Part shown: positions 49,702-59,515 of the stretch, in pieces | How positions within the stretch are numbered: the stretch's first letter is position 1 | How the letters are laid out: every line of letters begins with the position of its first letter | Assembly: GCA_014360015.1 (NCBI GenBank) | Contig: JACIYJ010000010.1 | Span: forward strand, 1-64,000 | DNA from: Candidatus Aminicenantota bacterium | Lineage (GTDB): Bacteria > Acidobacteriota > Aminicenantia > Aminicenantales > Saccharicenantaceae | DNA length: 64,000 nt | Reading direction: 5' to 3' | Made by a program: the position numbers and the translations under genes | The notes under the pieces: model-generated | What the model was told of the DNA's origin: nothing | What the model saw: only the letters and a program-made list of their open reading frames with translations | Database searches by the model: none

Positions 49702-52515
49702 ATGCATAATAAAAAAATCCGCCTATTTTTTATCATTTTTTTAATTTTAATTTTAACTGTTGAGGTAGTTTTTGGACTTGAGCCCCCCACCAGGGCTCAG
49801 ATTCAAAAGTATAAGAAAGATGGAACCTATACTTCTCGAGTGTTAGCAGCGAAAGCTATCGGTAATCACCGGGTAGCTCCTGAGTTAGTTGCTCGAATGC
49901 AGTATAAAATGAATCGTATGTTATTACAGAAAAAGGGCTTAAGCATCCAGGAAGTTGATAGAATTTTAACACCGCCGCTTGCATTGCGTGGTATGCCTAC
50001 TACTGGAACGGTGAAGGTATTTGCGCTTCTTATTGCCTTTAGTGATTACCCTCCGGTGACTTCTGCTGAGGTGATTAATCAAAAGCTTTTTGGGCCAGAA
50101 AACGCTACGGATCCTGCTTATCCTTATGAATCACTCCGAGCTTATTATCAGAGATCATCTTATAATAAACTTGACATTCAAGGGGACGTCCTTGGTTGGT
50201 ATGTAGCTTCTTATCCGCGCTCAACTGTTATGGAAACCACGGAAGGTCGGGAAAATCTGATAAAAGAAGCTTTAGATTACTTCGTTTCTCAGGGCCATGA
50301 TTTTACCCAATATGACAGCAACAACGATGGGATTATCGATTATTTTCTGGTTTTTTGGACTGGCCCTCGGGGAGAATGGGCTTCTTTCTGGTGGGGATAT
50401 CAGCCTGACTTTTCAGATACTTCTTATACTGTTAGTGGGAAGCGGTTATTGAAATATTCCTGGCAGTGGGAACTTGATAATTATCCATCTGCTCAATTTT
50501 CTCCTGTAGTAGCAATTCATGAAACAGGTCATGCCTTGGGACTCCCTGATTATTTCGATTATGATGATACAGTAGGTCCCAGTAACGGCGTCGGTGGATT
50601 TGATATGATGGATAGTAATAATTTTGATCATAATTGCTTTTCTAAATTCCTTCTGGATTGGCTGACGCCCGAATTTTTTAATTCTGGTAGTAGGATGATA
50701 ACTTTGAAAGCTTCCGGGAGTGAGGCTGAAGCTTTTATGTTTACGCCAGCCTTTTCACCGGATGCCCCATTTGACCTTATGTTTAGCGAATATTTTATGG
50801 TTCAAAACCGTTATGCTGTTAAAAACGATGCCAGGTTGGCCAGCATAAATAATGGAGATGTTGGCTTAGCTGTCTGGCATGTTGAGGCCAGACTGAATTC
50901 TTCAGGAACAAATTTTTTGTATGACAATTCGTTCACTGAATATAAATTACTGAAGTTGGTTCAGGCTGACGGCCTGGATGAAATAGAGCAATACAATAGC
51001 TGGTTTGACGCAGAGGACTTTTTCCGAGTTGGAAAAGAGTTTGGTCCTGATACTAACCCAAGCACTTCATTTAACAATGGCGATCCAACTCATATGGGAA
51101 TAAAAGATATCCAGGTTCAAGAATATGGCCAGATTTATACTTTTTTGGCCTATTCTATTATACCGGATATAAGGGTTCCACTAACTGCGATAGATTTTGG
51201 TAATGTCAGTCTGGGGACTTCTGTAGATCAATCAGCTACTCTTTATAATGATGGCGGCGGGTATTTGATAATTTATAATATTTCTCGTGTTTCAGGTTCG
51301 AGTGATTTTTTGTACGTAAGCCCAGCGGTTCCATTCTCTATTCCTCCTGGTGATTCAAAAGAAATTACCATTAGGTTTAATGTCAATAATTCTGGTCCTT
51401 CAAGTGCTTCTTTTTTGATAGAGACAAATGATCCGGATAGTAGGCAAGTTATTCTGGAAGTTAGAGGAAATTCTATCATTGGTCCAAAACTCATAATCCC
51501 AGTTAGTTCTTTGGATTTCGGTGAAGTTATCTTAGGCTCATATAAAGACCAAACCATTACTATTTCTAATGCTGGCCAAATTGCCCTGACAATTGATAGC
51601 ATTGCCAACATATCTGGGTCGAACGATTTTTCTTACTTAGGACCAACCACCCCATTTACAATTCTTCCAAATGGCTCAATGAATATAACCTTTAGATTTA
51701 ATCCCAGTAGAGAGGGAGTACAGTCCTCTTCTTTTCAAATAAAATCAAATGATATTGACAATCCACAGATAATTTTTGGGGTCAGTGGAACTGGTGTGCT
51801 CGCACCCAGAATAAGGTTGGGTACTTCTTTACTGGATTTTGGTAATGTTAATCTTTGCACCCAGGTAGATAAAACATTAATGATTTATAATGATGGTAAT
51901 GCCCCGTTAATCATCAATAATATAGCTCATACCTCTGGCTCTAATGATTTTTCCTATGTAAGTCCATCTCTCCCTATTTCCATTCCGGCTGGAAGCTCGA
52001 AAGAGGTTACAATACGATTTAGCCCTCATATTAAGGGAAGCTTATCAGCCATGTTTTCTGTAGTCTCCAATGACCCCACAACGCCTCAAGCCAATTTTAA
52101 TGTTAACGGCACTGGTTTTGTTCCGGAAATTACTTTTAGAATAATAGCAGAGAAGAAAGTTGAAAGATCATGGATAATAAAAAGAGGTTACGCAGTGGTA
52201 ACTATCGAAGTAAATAAATCGGCGCCATTTAATGTATCTTTATATCGTCTTTATAGAGCGGAGGAAGGAAGTTCGGGAAATCCAGTAGTTGTAAAAACTT
52301 TCCTAGAAACTGACTTTCAATATGGCCGGGTGGTATATGTCGATAAATATGTTGAGATTAACAAAAATTATATTTATTCTGTAGATGCTATTGACTGTAA
52401 TGGCCAGGTTATAGCTCCGTCCAGTAAGATTATTAAAAATGATATCAATAATCCAATAAAAGAAAGGAAAAATTTTAAATTAACGATGAAAAGAGGAGAA
52501 AATGAAAGATTTTAA
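49702..52515 (+). CDS. Secreted M6-family metalloprotease with Hydin-like repeats
   Basis: A 937-residue secreted protein. Signal peptide: RLFFIIFLILILTVEVVFG. The M6 (immune inhibitor A-like) catalytic domain spans about 100-430, with VAIHETGHALGLPDYFDYDD (His273, Glu274 and His277 bind and activate zinc) and the Met-turn GGFDMMDS. Three consecutive Hydin/ASPM-like domains follow (about 490-600, 600-715, 715-815; each begins near 'LDFGNV' and ends near 'V.GTG'), then a fibronectin-like region. Similar domains sit in the Rhs protein at 415. It likely degrades proteins outside the cell. The start follows AAAGGGG. Confidence 0.88.
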   Translation: MHNKKIRLFFIIFLILILTVEVVFGLEPPTRAQIQKYKKDGTYTSRVLAAKAIGNHRVAPELVARMQYKMNRMLLQKKGLSIQEVDRILTPPLALRGMPTTGTVKVFALLIAFSDYPPVTSAEVINQKLFGPENATDPAYPYESLRAYYQRSSYNKLDIQGDVLGWYVASYPRSTVMETTEGRENLIKEALDYFVSQGHDFTQYDSNNDGIIDYFLVFWTGPRGEWASFWWGYQPDFSDTSYTVSGKRLLKYSWQWELDNYPSAQFSPVVAIHETGHALGLPDYFDYDDTVGPSNGVGGFDMMDSNNFDHNCFSKFLLDWLTPEFFNSGSRMITLKASGSEAEAFMFTPAFSPDAPFDLMFSEYFMVQNRYAVKNDARLASINNGDVGLAVWHVEARLNSSGTNFLYDNSFTEYKLLKLVQADGLDEIEQYNSWFDAEDFFRVGKEFGPDTNPSTSFNNGDPTHMGIKDIQVQEYGQIYTFLAYSIIPDIRVPLTAIDFGNVSLGTSVDQSATLYNDGGGYLIIYNISRVSGSSDFLYVSPAVPFSIPPGDSKEITIRFNVNNSGPSSASFLIETNDPDSRQVILEVRGNSIIGPKLIIPVSSLDFGEVILGSYKDQTITISNAGQIALTIDSIANISGSNDFSYLGPTTPFTILPNGSMNITFRFNPSREGVQSSSFQIKSNDIDNPQIIFGVSGTGVLAPRIRLGTSLLDFGNVNLCTQVDKTLMIYNDGNAPLIINNIAHTSGSNDFSYVSPSLPISIPAGSSKEVTIRFSPHIKGSLSAMFSVVSNDPTTPQANFNVNGTGFVPEITFRIIAEKKVERSWIIKRGYAVVTIEVNKSAPFNVSLYRLYRAEEGSSGNPVVVKTFLETDFQYGRVVYVDKYVEINKNYIYSVDAIDCNGQVIAPSSKIIKNDINNPIKERKNFKLTMKRGENERF

Positions 52516-53074
52516 AATTTGGAAAAAAGTTCTTATAGTTGTGGGAGCCATTTTTATTGTTACCTGTCCTAAGATCCTTATGGCCGAAACGGTTATGATT
52601 TCTGCCAGCGGTGGATATCTTTTTCCGGCTGATTCGAGCTACAAAGAAATTTACGGTCAGAAAGTTATGGTTCCGGAGTTTAAGTTGGGAATAAGAATTA
52701 TCAGTGATTTTTATATTTATGGAAACTTTTTTTCTTTTTCCAAAAATGGTCTGACTCCTGAACTTCAGGAACCGGCTATCTCCAAACAGCAATTTTTCGG
52801 TGGCGGCCTGGCTTATTTCCCGTATCTAAATAAAAACTGGAAAGCTTTTATCGGGGCCGGTGTGGTAAATGTTTCTTATAAAGAAGAAGCTATGGAGACC
52901 ATCGTCAGCGGAAATAAGCTGGGATTTTCGGTTGAAGGTGGTCTTTATTTTAAAGAAAAATTTTTGTTCACTGGAATCAATGTTGCCTATAGCGCCGCTG
53001 AAGATAGTTATGGAGGTAACGATTTTAAGCTGGGTGGATTGCGAGCCTCCTTTGGGCTGGGGTTTATTTTTTAA
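52502..53074 (+). CDS. Small outer-membrane beta-barrel protein
   Basis: A 190-residue protein with signal peptide VLIVVGAIFIVTCPKILMA. Alternating aromatic strands (FYIYGNFFSFS, QFFGGGLAYFPYL, WKAFIGAGVVNVSY, GLRASFGLGFIF) end in a terminal Phe, the signature of an 8-stranded OmpW/OmpX-like barrel. It overlaps the protease gene by 14 bases and has AGAGGAG as ribosome site inside that gene, so the two are coupled. Whether it helps secrete or anchor the protease is unknown. Confidence 0.75.
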   Translation: MKDFKIWKKVLIVVGAIFIVTCPKILMAETVMISASGGYLFPADSSYKEIYGQKVMVPEFKLGIRIISDFYIYGNFFSFSKNGLTPELQEPAISKQQFFGGGLAYFPYLNKNWKAFIGAGVVNVSYKEEAMETIVSGNKLGFSVEGGLYFKEKFLFTGINVAYSAAEDSYGGNDFKLGGLRASFGLGFIF

Positions 53075-54105
53075 AAAACAAAAGCTGCTTTCAGCACACC
53101 ATCCAGCCGGTCAGCGGCCGTGGTAAAGGCTTCTTGAGCCTGTTCAAGCTTGAACCGGTGAGTGAGAAGCCAGGAGACTGGGATTTTTTTCTCCTGAATC
53201 AACTCCAGAGCTTTTTCCAGGCATCTGTTCTGTCGTCTGACGTTGATGATGGTAACTTCTTTTCTCCGCAGGCGGCTGATCCTGTAGTAAATTCTTTCAG
53301 GCACAGGAATACCAACCTGAATAATCTTACCGCCTGGTTTTACCAATTCAACCGCCTGGTCGATGGCCTCCTGGTCGCCGCTGACTTCAAACACTGCTTC
53401 CAGACCGAGTGGCTGGCGGGTCATTATCTCATTGACCACATCTTCCTGTTCGACATTGGCTGCCCAGCTGGCTCCAGCTTTAAGAGCAGCTTTGACCCTG
53501 GCGTCTGAACGGTCAGTGGCAAAAATTGAGCTGAAGCCATTCACCTTCAAGAGCATAATTAGCGATAAGCCGATCGGGCCTGTTCCCAGCACCCCAACTT
53601 TAGAAGAATTCTCCAGATGAGCCAGGTTGAAGGCATGAAGAGCAATGGATAACGGCTCAGCCAGCATGGCTTCTTCTGGAGACACTCCCTGAGGCAGGTG
53701 AAACAGGTTTTTTGCCGGCATAACAAAATACTCAGCAAAACAGCCATTAAGCTCACCAGGATGCCCGAGAAACTTTATTTTCCGGCAGGTGTTGAAACGA
53801 CCAGCTAAACACTGATCGCAAACTCCACAAGAAATAGATGGTTCAACCGCTACCAGATCACCTGGTTTGAATCCCTGAACTTCAGCCCCGATTTTCACTA
53901 CCTCAGCCGAACATTCGTGGCCAACAATACAGGGATAAGGCACTTTTTCTCCGCCAACAGTGTCTGAAATAAAATAGTGTAAATCGCTACCGCAGATTCC
54001 GGCTATTCTGGTCTTTAAGATGACAGAGTGAGTATCAGAAAGTTCTGGCTCGGGGATATCCTGGAGTTGAACCTGCCTTAATCCGGTTAAAAAAGCAGCT
54101 TTCAT
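53071..54105 (-). CDS. Zinc-dependent medium-chain dehydrogenase
   Basis: A 344-residue MDR enzyme. Catalytic zinc: GICGSDLHYF and GHECSAEV. Structural zinc: CGVCDQCLAGRFNTC (four Cys). Nucleotide-binding fold: VGVLGTGPIGLSLIMLL, with Asp in FATDRSD favouring NAD. It resembles sorbitol/threonine-type dehydrogenases and oxidises a polyol or amino alcohol. Its end overlaps the end of the convergent barrel gene by 4 bases. The precise substrate is not evident; there are no sugar-catabolism neighbours. Confidence 0.85.
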   Translation of the reverse strand: MKAAFLTGLRQVQLQDIPEPELSDTHSVILKTRIAGICGSDLHYFISDTVGGEKVPYPCIVGHECSAEVVKIGAEVQGFKPGDLVAVEPSISCGVCDQCLAGRFNTCRKIKFLGHPGELNGCFAEYFVMPAKNLFHLPQGVSPEEAMLAEPLSIALHAFNLAHLENSSKVGVLGTGPIGLSLIMLLKVNGFSSIFATDRSDARVKAALKAGASWAANVEQEDVVNEIMTRQPLGLEAVFEVSGDQEAIDQAVELVKPGGKIIQVGIPVPERIYYRISRLRRKEVTIINVRRQNRCLEKALELIQEKKIPVSWLLTHRFKLEQAQEAFTTAADRLDGVLKAAFVF

Positions 54106-54342
54106 TTCTTTCTCCCCAAAAATTATTACTCAGATATATGAATAAGAACAGATGCCCAATTAGTCAATACCCATTTGAATTTTTCTTTCTGACTGGCCGG
54201 GTCAAATATAGTCTGAGTAAATGAGGTGTTTCTCGCGAGCTGTTGCTTTCAATTAAATCTGAACTTTCAAAAAGCTACCAGCTACCTTTTAAAACAGGCA
54301 ACAGACCATTAAAGTTGATAGCAACGGGAAAGAAGTTTCCGT

Positions 54343-54963
54343 TTATTCCATCACCACTATGGTGACTCTTCTATTCTTAGCTCTATTTTCTTTGGAGTTG
54401 TTGGGAACGAGCGGCTTGGTGTCGCCGTAAGAGTAGCAGCTCATCCGGTGGAGCGGGAAGTTGTGCTGGAGATAGAGATACCTCTTGACGGCTTCGGCTC
54501 TCTTCTTGCCGAGTAGCAAATTGTATTCAGGTGAGCCGATATTATCGGTATGACCCTGAATTTCGATGTAAACGTTCTTGTTTTCGGATTTGATCTTGTT
54601 GGCAAAATCATCTAAGAAAGCTTTGGCCGCAGGGGTCAATTCATCTTTGTCGAAGCCAAACTGGATTGAATCATCGGACATAGTAATGGTGTAGAGGAAT
54701 TTGCCCCGGGCTAATTTGCCAGCTTCATCGGCTCTGAGGAGGGCTTCTTTGACATTGTCAGAAAGAGATTTGAGCATCTGCTCCTGCTTGGCGTTTTCTT
54801 CTTTTAACGAAGCGATGGCCTCTTTGTTAGCCTTAACATCGCTTTTTATAGGTTCAAGAGCTTGAGCTACTTCTTGTCTGACAAACTTCTTGGTAGCGCA
54901 ACCGGTAAAAGTAAGAGCAGCAATGACCACAAACACCAAAATCAACAATGGAACTTTTTTCAT
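54343..54963 (-). CDS. OmpA-family peptidoglycan-binding lipoprotein
   Basis: A 206-residue protein. Lipobox LTFTGC gives Cys22. A heptad-rich coiled coil covers about 30-85 (VKANKEAIASLKEENAKQEQ). The OmpA domain follows: IQFGFDKDELTPAAKAFLDD, then IQGHTDNIGSPEYNLLLGKK with the Asp and Arg that bind diaminopimelate. It tethers the outer membrane to peptidoglycan, as Pal does, but with an Lpp-like coiled coil in front. Single gene, GGAGG ribosome site. Confidence 0.88.
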   Translation of the reverse strand: MKKVPLLILVFVVIAALTFTGCATKKFVRQEVAQALEPIKSDVKANKEAIASLKEENAKQEQMLKSLSDNVKEALLRADEAGKLARGKFLYTITMSDDSIQFGFDKDELTPAAKAFLDDFANKIKSENKNVYIEIQGHTDNIGSPEYNLLLGKKRAEAVKRYLYLQHNFPLHRMSCYSYGDTKPLVPNNSKENRAKNRRVTIVVME

Positions 54964-55171
54964 ATTAGACCTCCATATTTAGGTTCCAATATTTTCTCAT
55001 TTTTCCTTAAATTTGTAAATAGAGAAAGATTTGTCGATAGAGTTTAGGGTGGCATAATCATGAAGCCTTAAGAGGTTTTGACCGAAACAGTCCCCTGAGA
55101 AAAAATTTTCTTTATTATCAATCAGTTTTTTTATATTTTAATAAAGTCAAATACTTTTTTAGGAGCTGAGA

Positions 55172-55978
55172 ATGTTCTCAAAGAAGATTCATATTCATCC
55201 TTATCTATACATACCTTTTACCCTGGGGCTGAGCTGGCTCCCCTGGTTTCTGGCCATATCCACAGGCCGGGGAGTAGAAAACCTGGCAGTCAAAGTTCTG
55301 CTTCTTGGTGGGTTGTTAGCTCCAGCCCTAACCGCCCTGGTTTTTATTCTGCTCAGTGAAGATGCTGAATACCACTGGGATTACTGGAGACGAGTTTTTG
55401 ACCCGACCCTTATCAATAAAAAAGGTTATCGCGAGATTTTCCTCCTGCCTCTCTTAATCACCATAACCGCCATTCTGGTTTCTTTCATCTTCGGCGAATC
55501 GATTTCCCAGCTAAAAGTGGTGCCACAGGTCAGAGCCCATATTCCTTCGATTTTGATGTTCATTTTTTACACCTTTTTCCTGGGGCCCTTTCCGGAAGAG
55601 CTGGGCTGGCGAGGATACTGGCTGGATAAATTGAAAGGGCATCTTTCAGGTCTTCAGGCCAGCCTGCTCATTGGTCTGGTCTGGGCTTTGTGGCATATCC
55701 CTCTTTTCCTGGTTAAAGGTTATCCGTTACAGGCTAAAACTTCAGACCTGCTTCTGGTAACTTTCTATTTTTTGGATATTTTCCCTAAATCTGTGATTTT
55801 TACTTATATCTTTTATAAAAATAAAAGAAGTACCCTCGCTGCTATTCTGTTTCATTTTGTGATCAATTTCATCAGCCTGCTTTTTGAACTCAGACCCATG
55901 ACTGAAGGCCTTCAAACTTTGCTGTACATTGTGGTGGCTTTTTATGTAGTCGGTAGAAATAAAGAAATATTTAGATAA
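55172..55978 (+). CDS. CPBP-family intramembrane glutamic protease
   Basis: A 268-residue protein with about eight transmembrane helices. The CPBP (Rce1-like, ABI) motifs are present: PFPEELGWRGYWLDKL (Glu-Glu-x3-Arg, about 140-155), ALWHIPLF (His) and FHFVINF (His/Asn). These enzymes cut proteins within the membrane; in bacteria they often process small peptides or serve in self-immunity. AGGAG lies 6 bases before ATG. It stands alone before the ClC gene. Confidence 0.8.
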   Translation: MFSKKIHIHPYLYIPFTLGLSWLPWFLAISTGRGVENLAVKVLLLGGLLAPALTALVFILLSEDAEYHWDYWRRVFDPTLINKKGYREIFLLPLLITITAILVSFIFGESISQLKVVPQVRAHIPSILMFIFYTFFLGPFPEELGWRGYWLDKLKGHLSGLQASLLIGLVWALWHIPLFLVKGYPLQAKTSDLLLVTFYFLDIFPKSVIFTYIFYKNKRSTLAAILFHFVINFISLLFELRPMTEGLQTLLYIVVAFYVVGRNKEIFR

Positions 55979-56028
55979 AATAAATAACTGCAGTATTTGT
56001 AGAAGCTGATTAGAAAAATTATCACAAA

Positions 56029-57717
56029 ATGATTGAAAAAATTCCCGAGAATCTTCGAGCAAGCCTCATTACCGTCATTCTGAGTCTGGTCTCCGGACTG
56101 ACTGCAGTTTCGTTTATGCTGCTGGTCAATCTAATCTATTCAAAAACCATTCTGAGTTTTTCCCTTCGCTCTCGAAGCTATTTTCTTTTAGCCAGTTTAG
56201 CCGTCGTTCTGGTGACCTCGCTTCTGGCCGGCCTCCTTCTGAGATTTTTTAGCCCGGAAGCAGCCGGTAGCGGTATTCCCCAAGTTAAGGCTGCTTACTG
56301 GAAAGAGATGGGTCAGATAGAGCTTAAAGCTGGAATCGTCAAATATGTGGCTGGAGCGATAACTATCGGTGGTGGAACCAGCTTAGGACGGGAGGGGCCC
56401 TCAGTCTTTCTGGGTTCAGCCATCGCCACCAATTTATCCGGTGTCTTTGGCTTTGCTCGCCGGCAGCGTCGGGGTCCTAACGTCGTGGGTGCCTCTTCTG
56501 GACTGGCTGCAGCTTTCAACGCACCGTTAGCTTCGATCACCTTCATCATCGAAGAAATTCTGGGGGATTTAAACAGCCGGCATCTGGGTTCAGTAATTCT
56601 GGCCGCAGTCTCTGGAGCTTTTGTGGTTCATGCGGTTATCGGTCGGCAACCTGCTTTCAAAATGCCATCGGTTGAAAACGTCAGTTGGAACCATTATCTG
56701 GTTATTCCGGCGGTGGCTGTGGTGGCGGCTTTTATTGGAGTGGTCTTTCAAAAGGGCACTCTGGCTCTGCGGGCCAGGTTTCGGAAACATCAAGCGATAC
56801 CTTTATGGGCAAAACCTATTATCGGCGGACTGGCCACCTGGGTGATCGGGGTCAGTCTTTTTATGTTCACGGGAAAACTCGGAGTGTTCAGCCTTGGCTA
56901 TCAGGATTTATCCGCAGCCCTGAGCAATGATTTTCCCTGGAAAGTTGCCGGGATTCTGGTTCTGGGAAAACTTGTGGCTACCATCATCAGCTATGCTTCT
57001 GGTGGCTGCGGCGGCATCTTTGCTCCGAGTCTCTTTTTGGGCGGAATGAGCGGATTTTTTCTGGCCGGACTTTTTTCGAGGTGGTTAACTCTTCAACCAT
57101 CTGACCATATAGTCCTGGCGGCAGTCGGGATGACTGCCTGCCTTGGAGCCGTGGTCCGGGCGCCGCTAACTTCGTTGTTGATAGTGTTTGAGATGACCCA
57201 TCAGTTCGAGCTGGTACCCGGGCTGTTGCTTGGAACTCTTATCAGCCAGGGGATAGCCCGGCTGGGAGGCCATTTGAATTTTTATGAAGCCCTTCTTGTT
57301 CAGGATGGACATGAATTGCATAAAATAAAGCCACCGCTGGACATAAGGAGCTGGCAGAATCTGCCAGTCTCAGCCATAGCCAATTATCGGCCGGTCGTCT
57401 TGAAATCTCTGGAGACAGCCGAGTTGAAGAAGGCAATCGAAAAATTTCCTTACAATAGCTTTCCAGTAATTCAGGATGGCCAGGTAAAAGGCATTGTTTC
57501 ACGAGAGAACATAAGAAAGTTTTTAAGTGGAAAAAACGAATTAGAAATTTGGCCGGCAGCCTATTGTTTTGATGATGAAACGATAAAAGAGGTTGGCAAT
57601 CGGTTCATAGAAAGCCCGGCCAGTATGCTGATAGTAATCGCTCGGGATGATGGCCAGATAAAAGGTTTGATTACCCTTCATGACCTGATCCGGGCTCAGG
57701 CCGCGGTTGAAGAATAG
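56029..57717 (+). CDS. ClC-type chloride/proton antiporter with CBS domains
   Basis: A 562-residue protein. ClC signatures: GSGIPQVK, GREGPSVF (gating Glu) and GGIFAPSLF. The internal proton Glu is kept in TFIIEEILGD, so it probably exchanges chloride for protons rather than acting as a passive channel. Two CBS domains at about 445-560 (PVVLKSLETAELKKAIEKFP, VKGIVSRENIRKFL, IKGLITLHDLIRA) may sense nucleotides. The start has no strong ribosome site; it follows the CPBP gene by 50 bases. Confidence 0.9.
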   Translation: MIEKIPENLRASLITVILSLVSGLTAVSFMLLVNLIYSKTILSFSLRSRSYFLLASLAVVLVTSLLAGLLLRFFSPEAAGSGIPQVKAAYWKEMGQIELKAGIVKYVAGAITIGGGTSLGREGPSVFLGSAIATNLSGVFGFARRQRRGPNVVGASSGLAAAFNAPLASITFIIEEILGDLNSRHLGSVILAAVSGAFVVHAVIGRQPAFKMPSVENVSWNHYLVIPAVAVVAAFIGVVFQKGTLALRARFRKHQAIPLWAKPIIGGLATWVIGVSLFMFTGKLGVFSLGYQDLSAALSNDFPWKVAGILVLGKLVATIISYASGGCGGIFAPSLFLGGMSGFFLAGLFSRWLTLQPSDHIVLAAVGMTACLGAVVRAPLTSLLIVFEMTHQFELVPGLLLGTLISQGIARLGGHLNFYEALLVQDGHELHKIKPPLDIRSWQNLPVSAIANYRPVVLKSLETAELKKAIEKFPYNSFPVIQDGQVKGIVSRENIRKFLSGKNELEIWPAAYCFDDETIKEVGNRFIESPASMLIVIARDDGQIKGLITLHDLIRAQAAVEE

Positions 57718-57781
57718 AAAAATATTTTTAAGGAATTTTACAGGTATTTTCGCCAGATAATCTCAGCCAATAAGAAAAGGC

Positions 57782-58138
57782 TTACTGATTGATATCGGTA
57801 GATTGGGGATAGGTACTCATAAACAAGGACCCGGCCTGGATGATGATATAAACGACAAAGGCCAGGATGATAATTCCAAAAATTATAAACAGCACAGATT
57901 TGGTGTTGGAAACTTTTTGAGCAATTCCCTGAGGGAAAAAGACATCAAAGCCCATCTTGCCCAACATTATTATTAGAATCATAACTCCGAAGGCCAGCCT
58001 GTAAATTAAAATCTTGGCCTGGGCGAAATCAGACTGGTCGATTTTGATAAAGGGAAAAAGAAGCCAGAAGGCGAAAATAAAGGCAATTGCTCCCGGCAGA
58101 TGCCTTGTGAGTTTCGATTTCAAGTTAGTATTTTCCAT
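57782..58138 (-). CDS. Small membrane protein, unknown
   Basis: A 118-residue protein with three hydrophobic segments: LPGAIAFIFAFWLLFPFI, RLAFGVMILIIMLGKMGF and SVLFIIFGIIILAFVVYIII. No catalytic motif is seen. The middle loop MGFDVFFPQGIAQKVSN is amphipathic. It ends 64 bases from the convergent ClC gene. It looks real from its composition and GGAGG ribosome site, but I do not recognise it. Confidence 0.6.
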   Translation of the reverse strand: MENTNLKSKLTRHLPGAIAFIFAFWLLFPFIKIDQSDFAQAKILIYRLAFGVMILIIMLGKMGFDVFFPQGIAQKVSNTKSVLFIIFGIIILAFVVYIIIQAGSLFMSTYPQSTDINQ

Positions 58139-58375
58139 TTGCTTTTATTCTATCCCTCCTTATATTGAGTAATCAATAAATTTTTTGTCCCAAAGATCAT
58201 TGTGGTCAGGCTCCGGGATAATCTTTTTCTTGAAATAAGGGTGCTTTTTAAAACTTACCAGAACCAAAAAGATGAAAATTTGAGCATCGAGCAATTTATC
58301 CCTTTAATACTATTTTAGTCGATAGGTCGGAAAAAAAACTTCATTTTAAAAAATAAATAAAAGAGACTTGCGTAT

Positions 58376-58404
58376 TGGTCTAATTTGGTATAATATGGTC
58401 TAAT
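58376..58404 (+). promoter_or_regulatory. Three direct operator-like repeats over the GntR gene promoter
   Basis: TGGTCTAAT (58376), TGGTATAAT (58386) and TGGTCTAAT (58396) recur with a period of exactly 10 bp, one DNA turn. The middle repeat contains TATAAT (58389-58394), the probable -10 box; only a weak -35 (TTGCGT, 58368) is seen. TGGT is a common half-site of GntR-family operators, so this is probably an autoregulatory site of the adjacent regulator. Confidence 0.6.
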
Positions 58405-58434
58405 AAATATCAAAAATATATAGTGAGGTATAGT

Positions 58435-59424
58435 ATGGATATTAAAATAACCATTGACAAAAATAACCCTGCTCCGGCCTATCGTCAGATCATCAAGCAA
58501 ATTACTTCTTTAATTCATGAGGGCAAGCTAAAGCCGGGAGATAAACTGCCTACCGAAAGGGAACTGGCTTCCCAGCTAAAAATCGCTCGGGGGACAGTAA
58601 AAAAAGCTTATGACCTTCTGGCTAAGGATGGCATAATCGAAACCACTCAGGGGCGGGGAACTTTTGTTTCGTCCAGACAGGATATAATCCCGACCGGACG
58701 CAAAGAGAGGGCTTTGAAGCTGGTCGATAACCTCCTGGATGAACTAAGAGGAATGAATTTTTCCTTCCAGGAAATAAGAACTTTTGTCGAGCTGAAAATT
58801 ATAGAAAGAGAAGAAAAACTGGAGAATTTCAATGTAGCCATGATTGACTGTAATCCCGAAAGCTTAGCGATTTTTGAAAGACAGCTCACTTTCTTAAAGC
58901 GGGTCAAAGTGGCCCGGTTTCTTCTGGATGAAATTGTGGCCGACCCTGAGGCAGAAAAGAGACTGAGACCCTTTGACCTTATTCTCACCACCAGCACTCA
59001 TTACAGCGAACTTTTGGGCAAGCTACCCGGTCTGCGGGAAAAGCTAATTCAAGTGGCTGTATCTCCAAGTCAGGAAACAATTATCGACATGGCCAGCATC
59101 AGCCCTACCCAGAGAATAGGAGTTGTTTGTGAAAGTGAGAATTTTCTGGCCAGAGTAATATCCAGACTGAAAAATATGGGTTTAATTACCGGGACAGTGC
59201 CCTGCCTTTTCATTAAAGATGAAGATAAATTACCTGAATTTCTGGAAAAGATTGATGTGGTTTTTGTCCCGCCTGGATATCAGCTCCAGAGAAAAAAAGA
59301 AAATGTCTCAGCGGTTCAGGCCTTTACTGAAAGAGGCGGGAAAATTATTACCTTTGATTATCAGATTGAAAGAGGTTCCCTCCTTTATGTTGAGGAAAGA
59401 ATAAGTCAGCTGCTCAATCCTTAG
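58435..59424 (+). CDS. GntR-family regulator of the glutamate mutase operon
   Basis: I start at ATG 58435 (MDIKITIDKNNPAPAYRQII), 7 bases after GTGAGG; the frame is open from a GTG at 58423. 329 residues. The winged helix lies at about 10-75 (LKPGDKLPTERELASQLKIA then GTVKKAYDLLAKDG), as in the YtrA/HutC-like GntR group. The rest, about 120-320, resembles a periplasmic-binding-like sensor (IGVVCESENFLARVISRL, DVVFVPPGYQL). It probably senses an amino acid or a related metabolite. It stands just ahead of glmS and behind the triple repeat. Confidence 0.82.
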   Translation: MDIKITIDKNNPAPAYRQIIKQITSLIHEGKLKPGDKLPTERELASQLKIARGTVKKAYDLLAKDGIIETTQGRGTFVSSRQDIIPTGRKERALKLVDNLLDELRGMNFSFQEIRTFVELKIIEREEKLENFNVAMIDCNPESLAIFERQLTFLKRVKVARFLLDEIVADPEAEKRLRPFDLILTTSTHYSELLGKLPGLREKLIQVAVSPSQETIIDMASISPTQRIGVVCESENFLARVISRLKNMGLITGTVPCLFIKDEDKLPEFLEKIDVVFVPPGYQLQRKKENVSAVQAFTERGGKIITFDYQIERGSLLYVEERISQLLNP

Positions 59425-59515
59425 TCTTCTTTAAATTTTCTCCAAGCATTTTTCTTGAAAATTTAGGCAATCTGAGAAACGAGAGATTATAAAGATGAAC
59501 AGACAGGAGAAAGAA

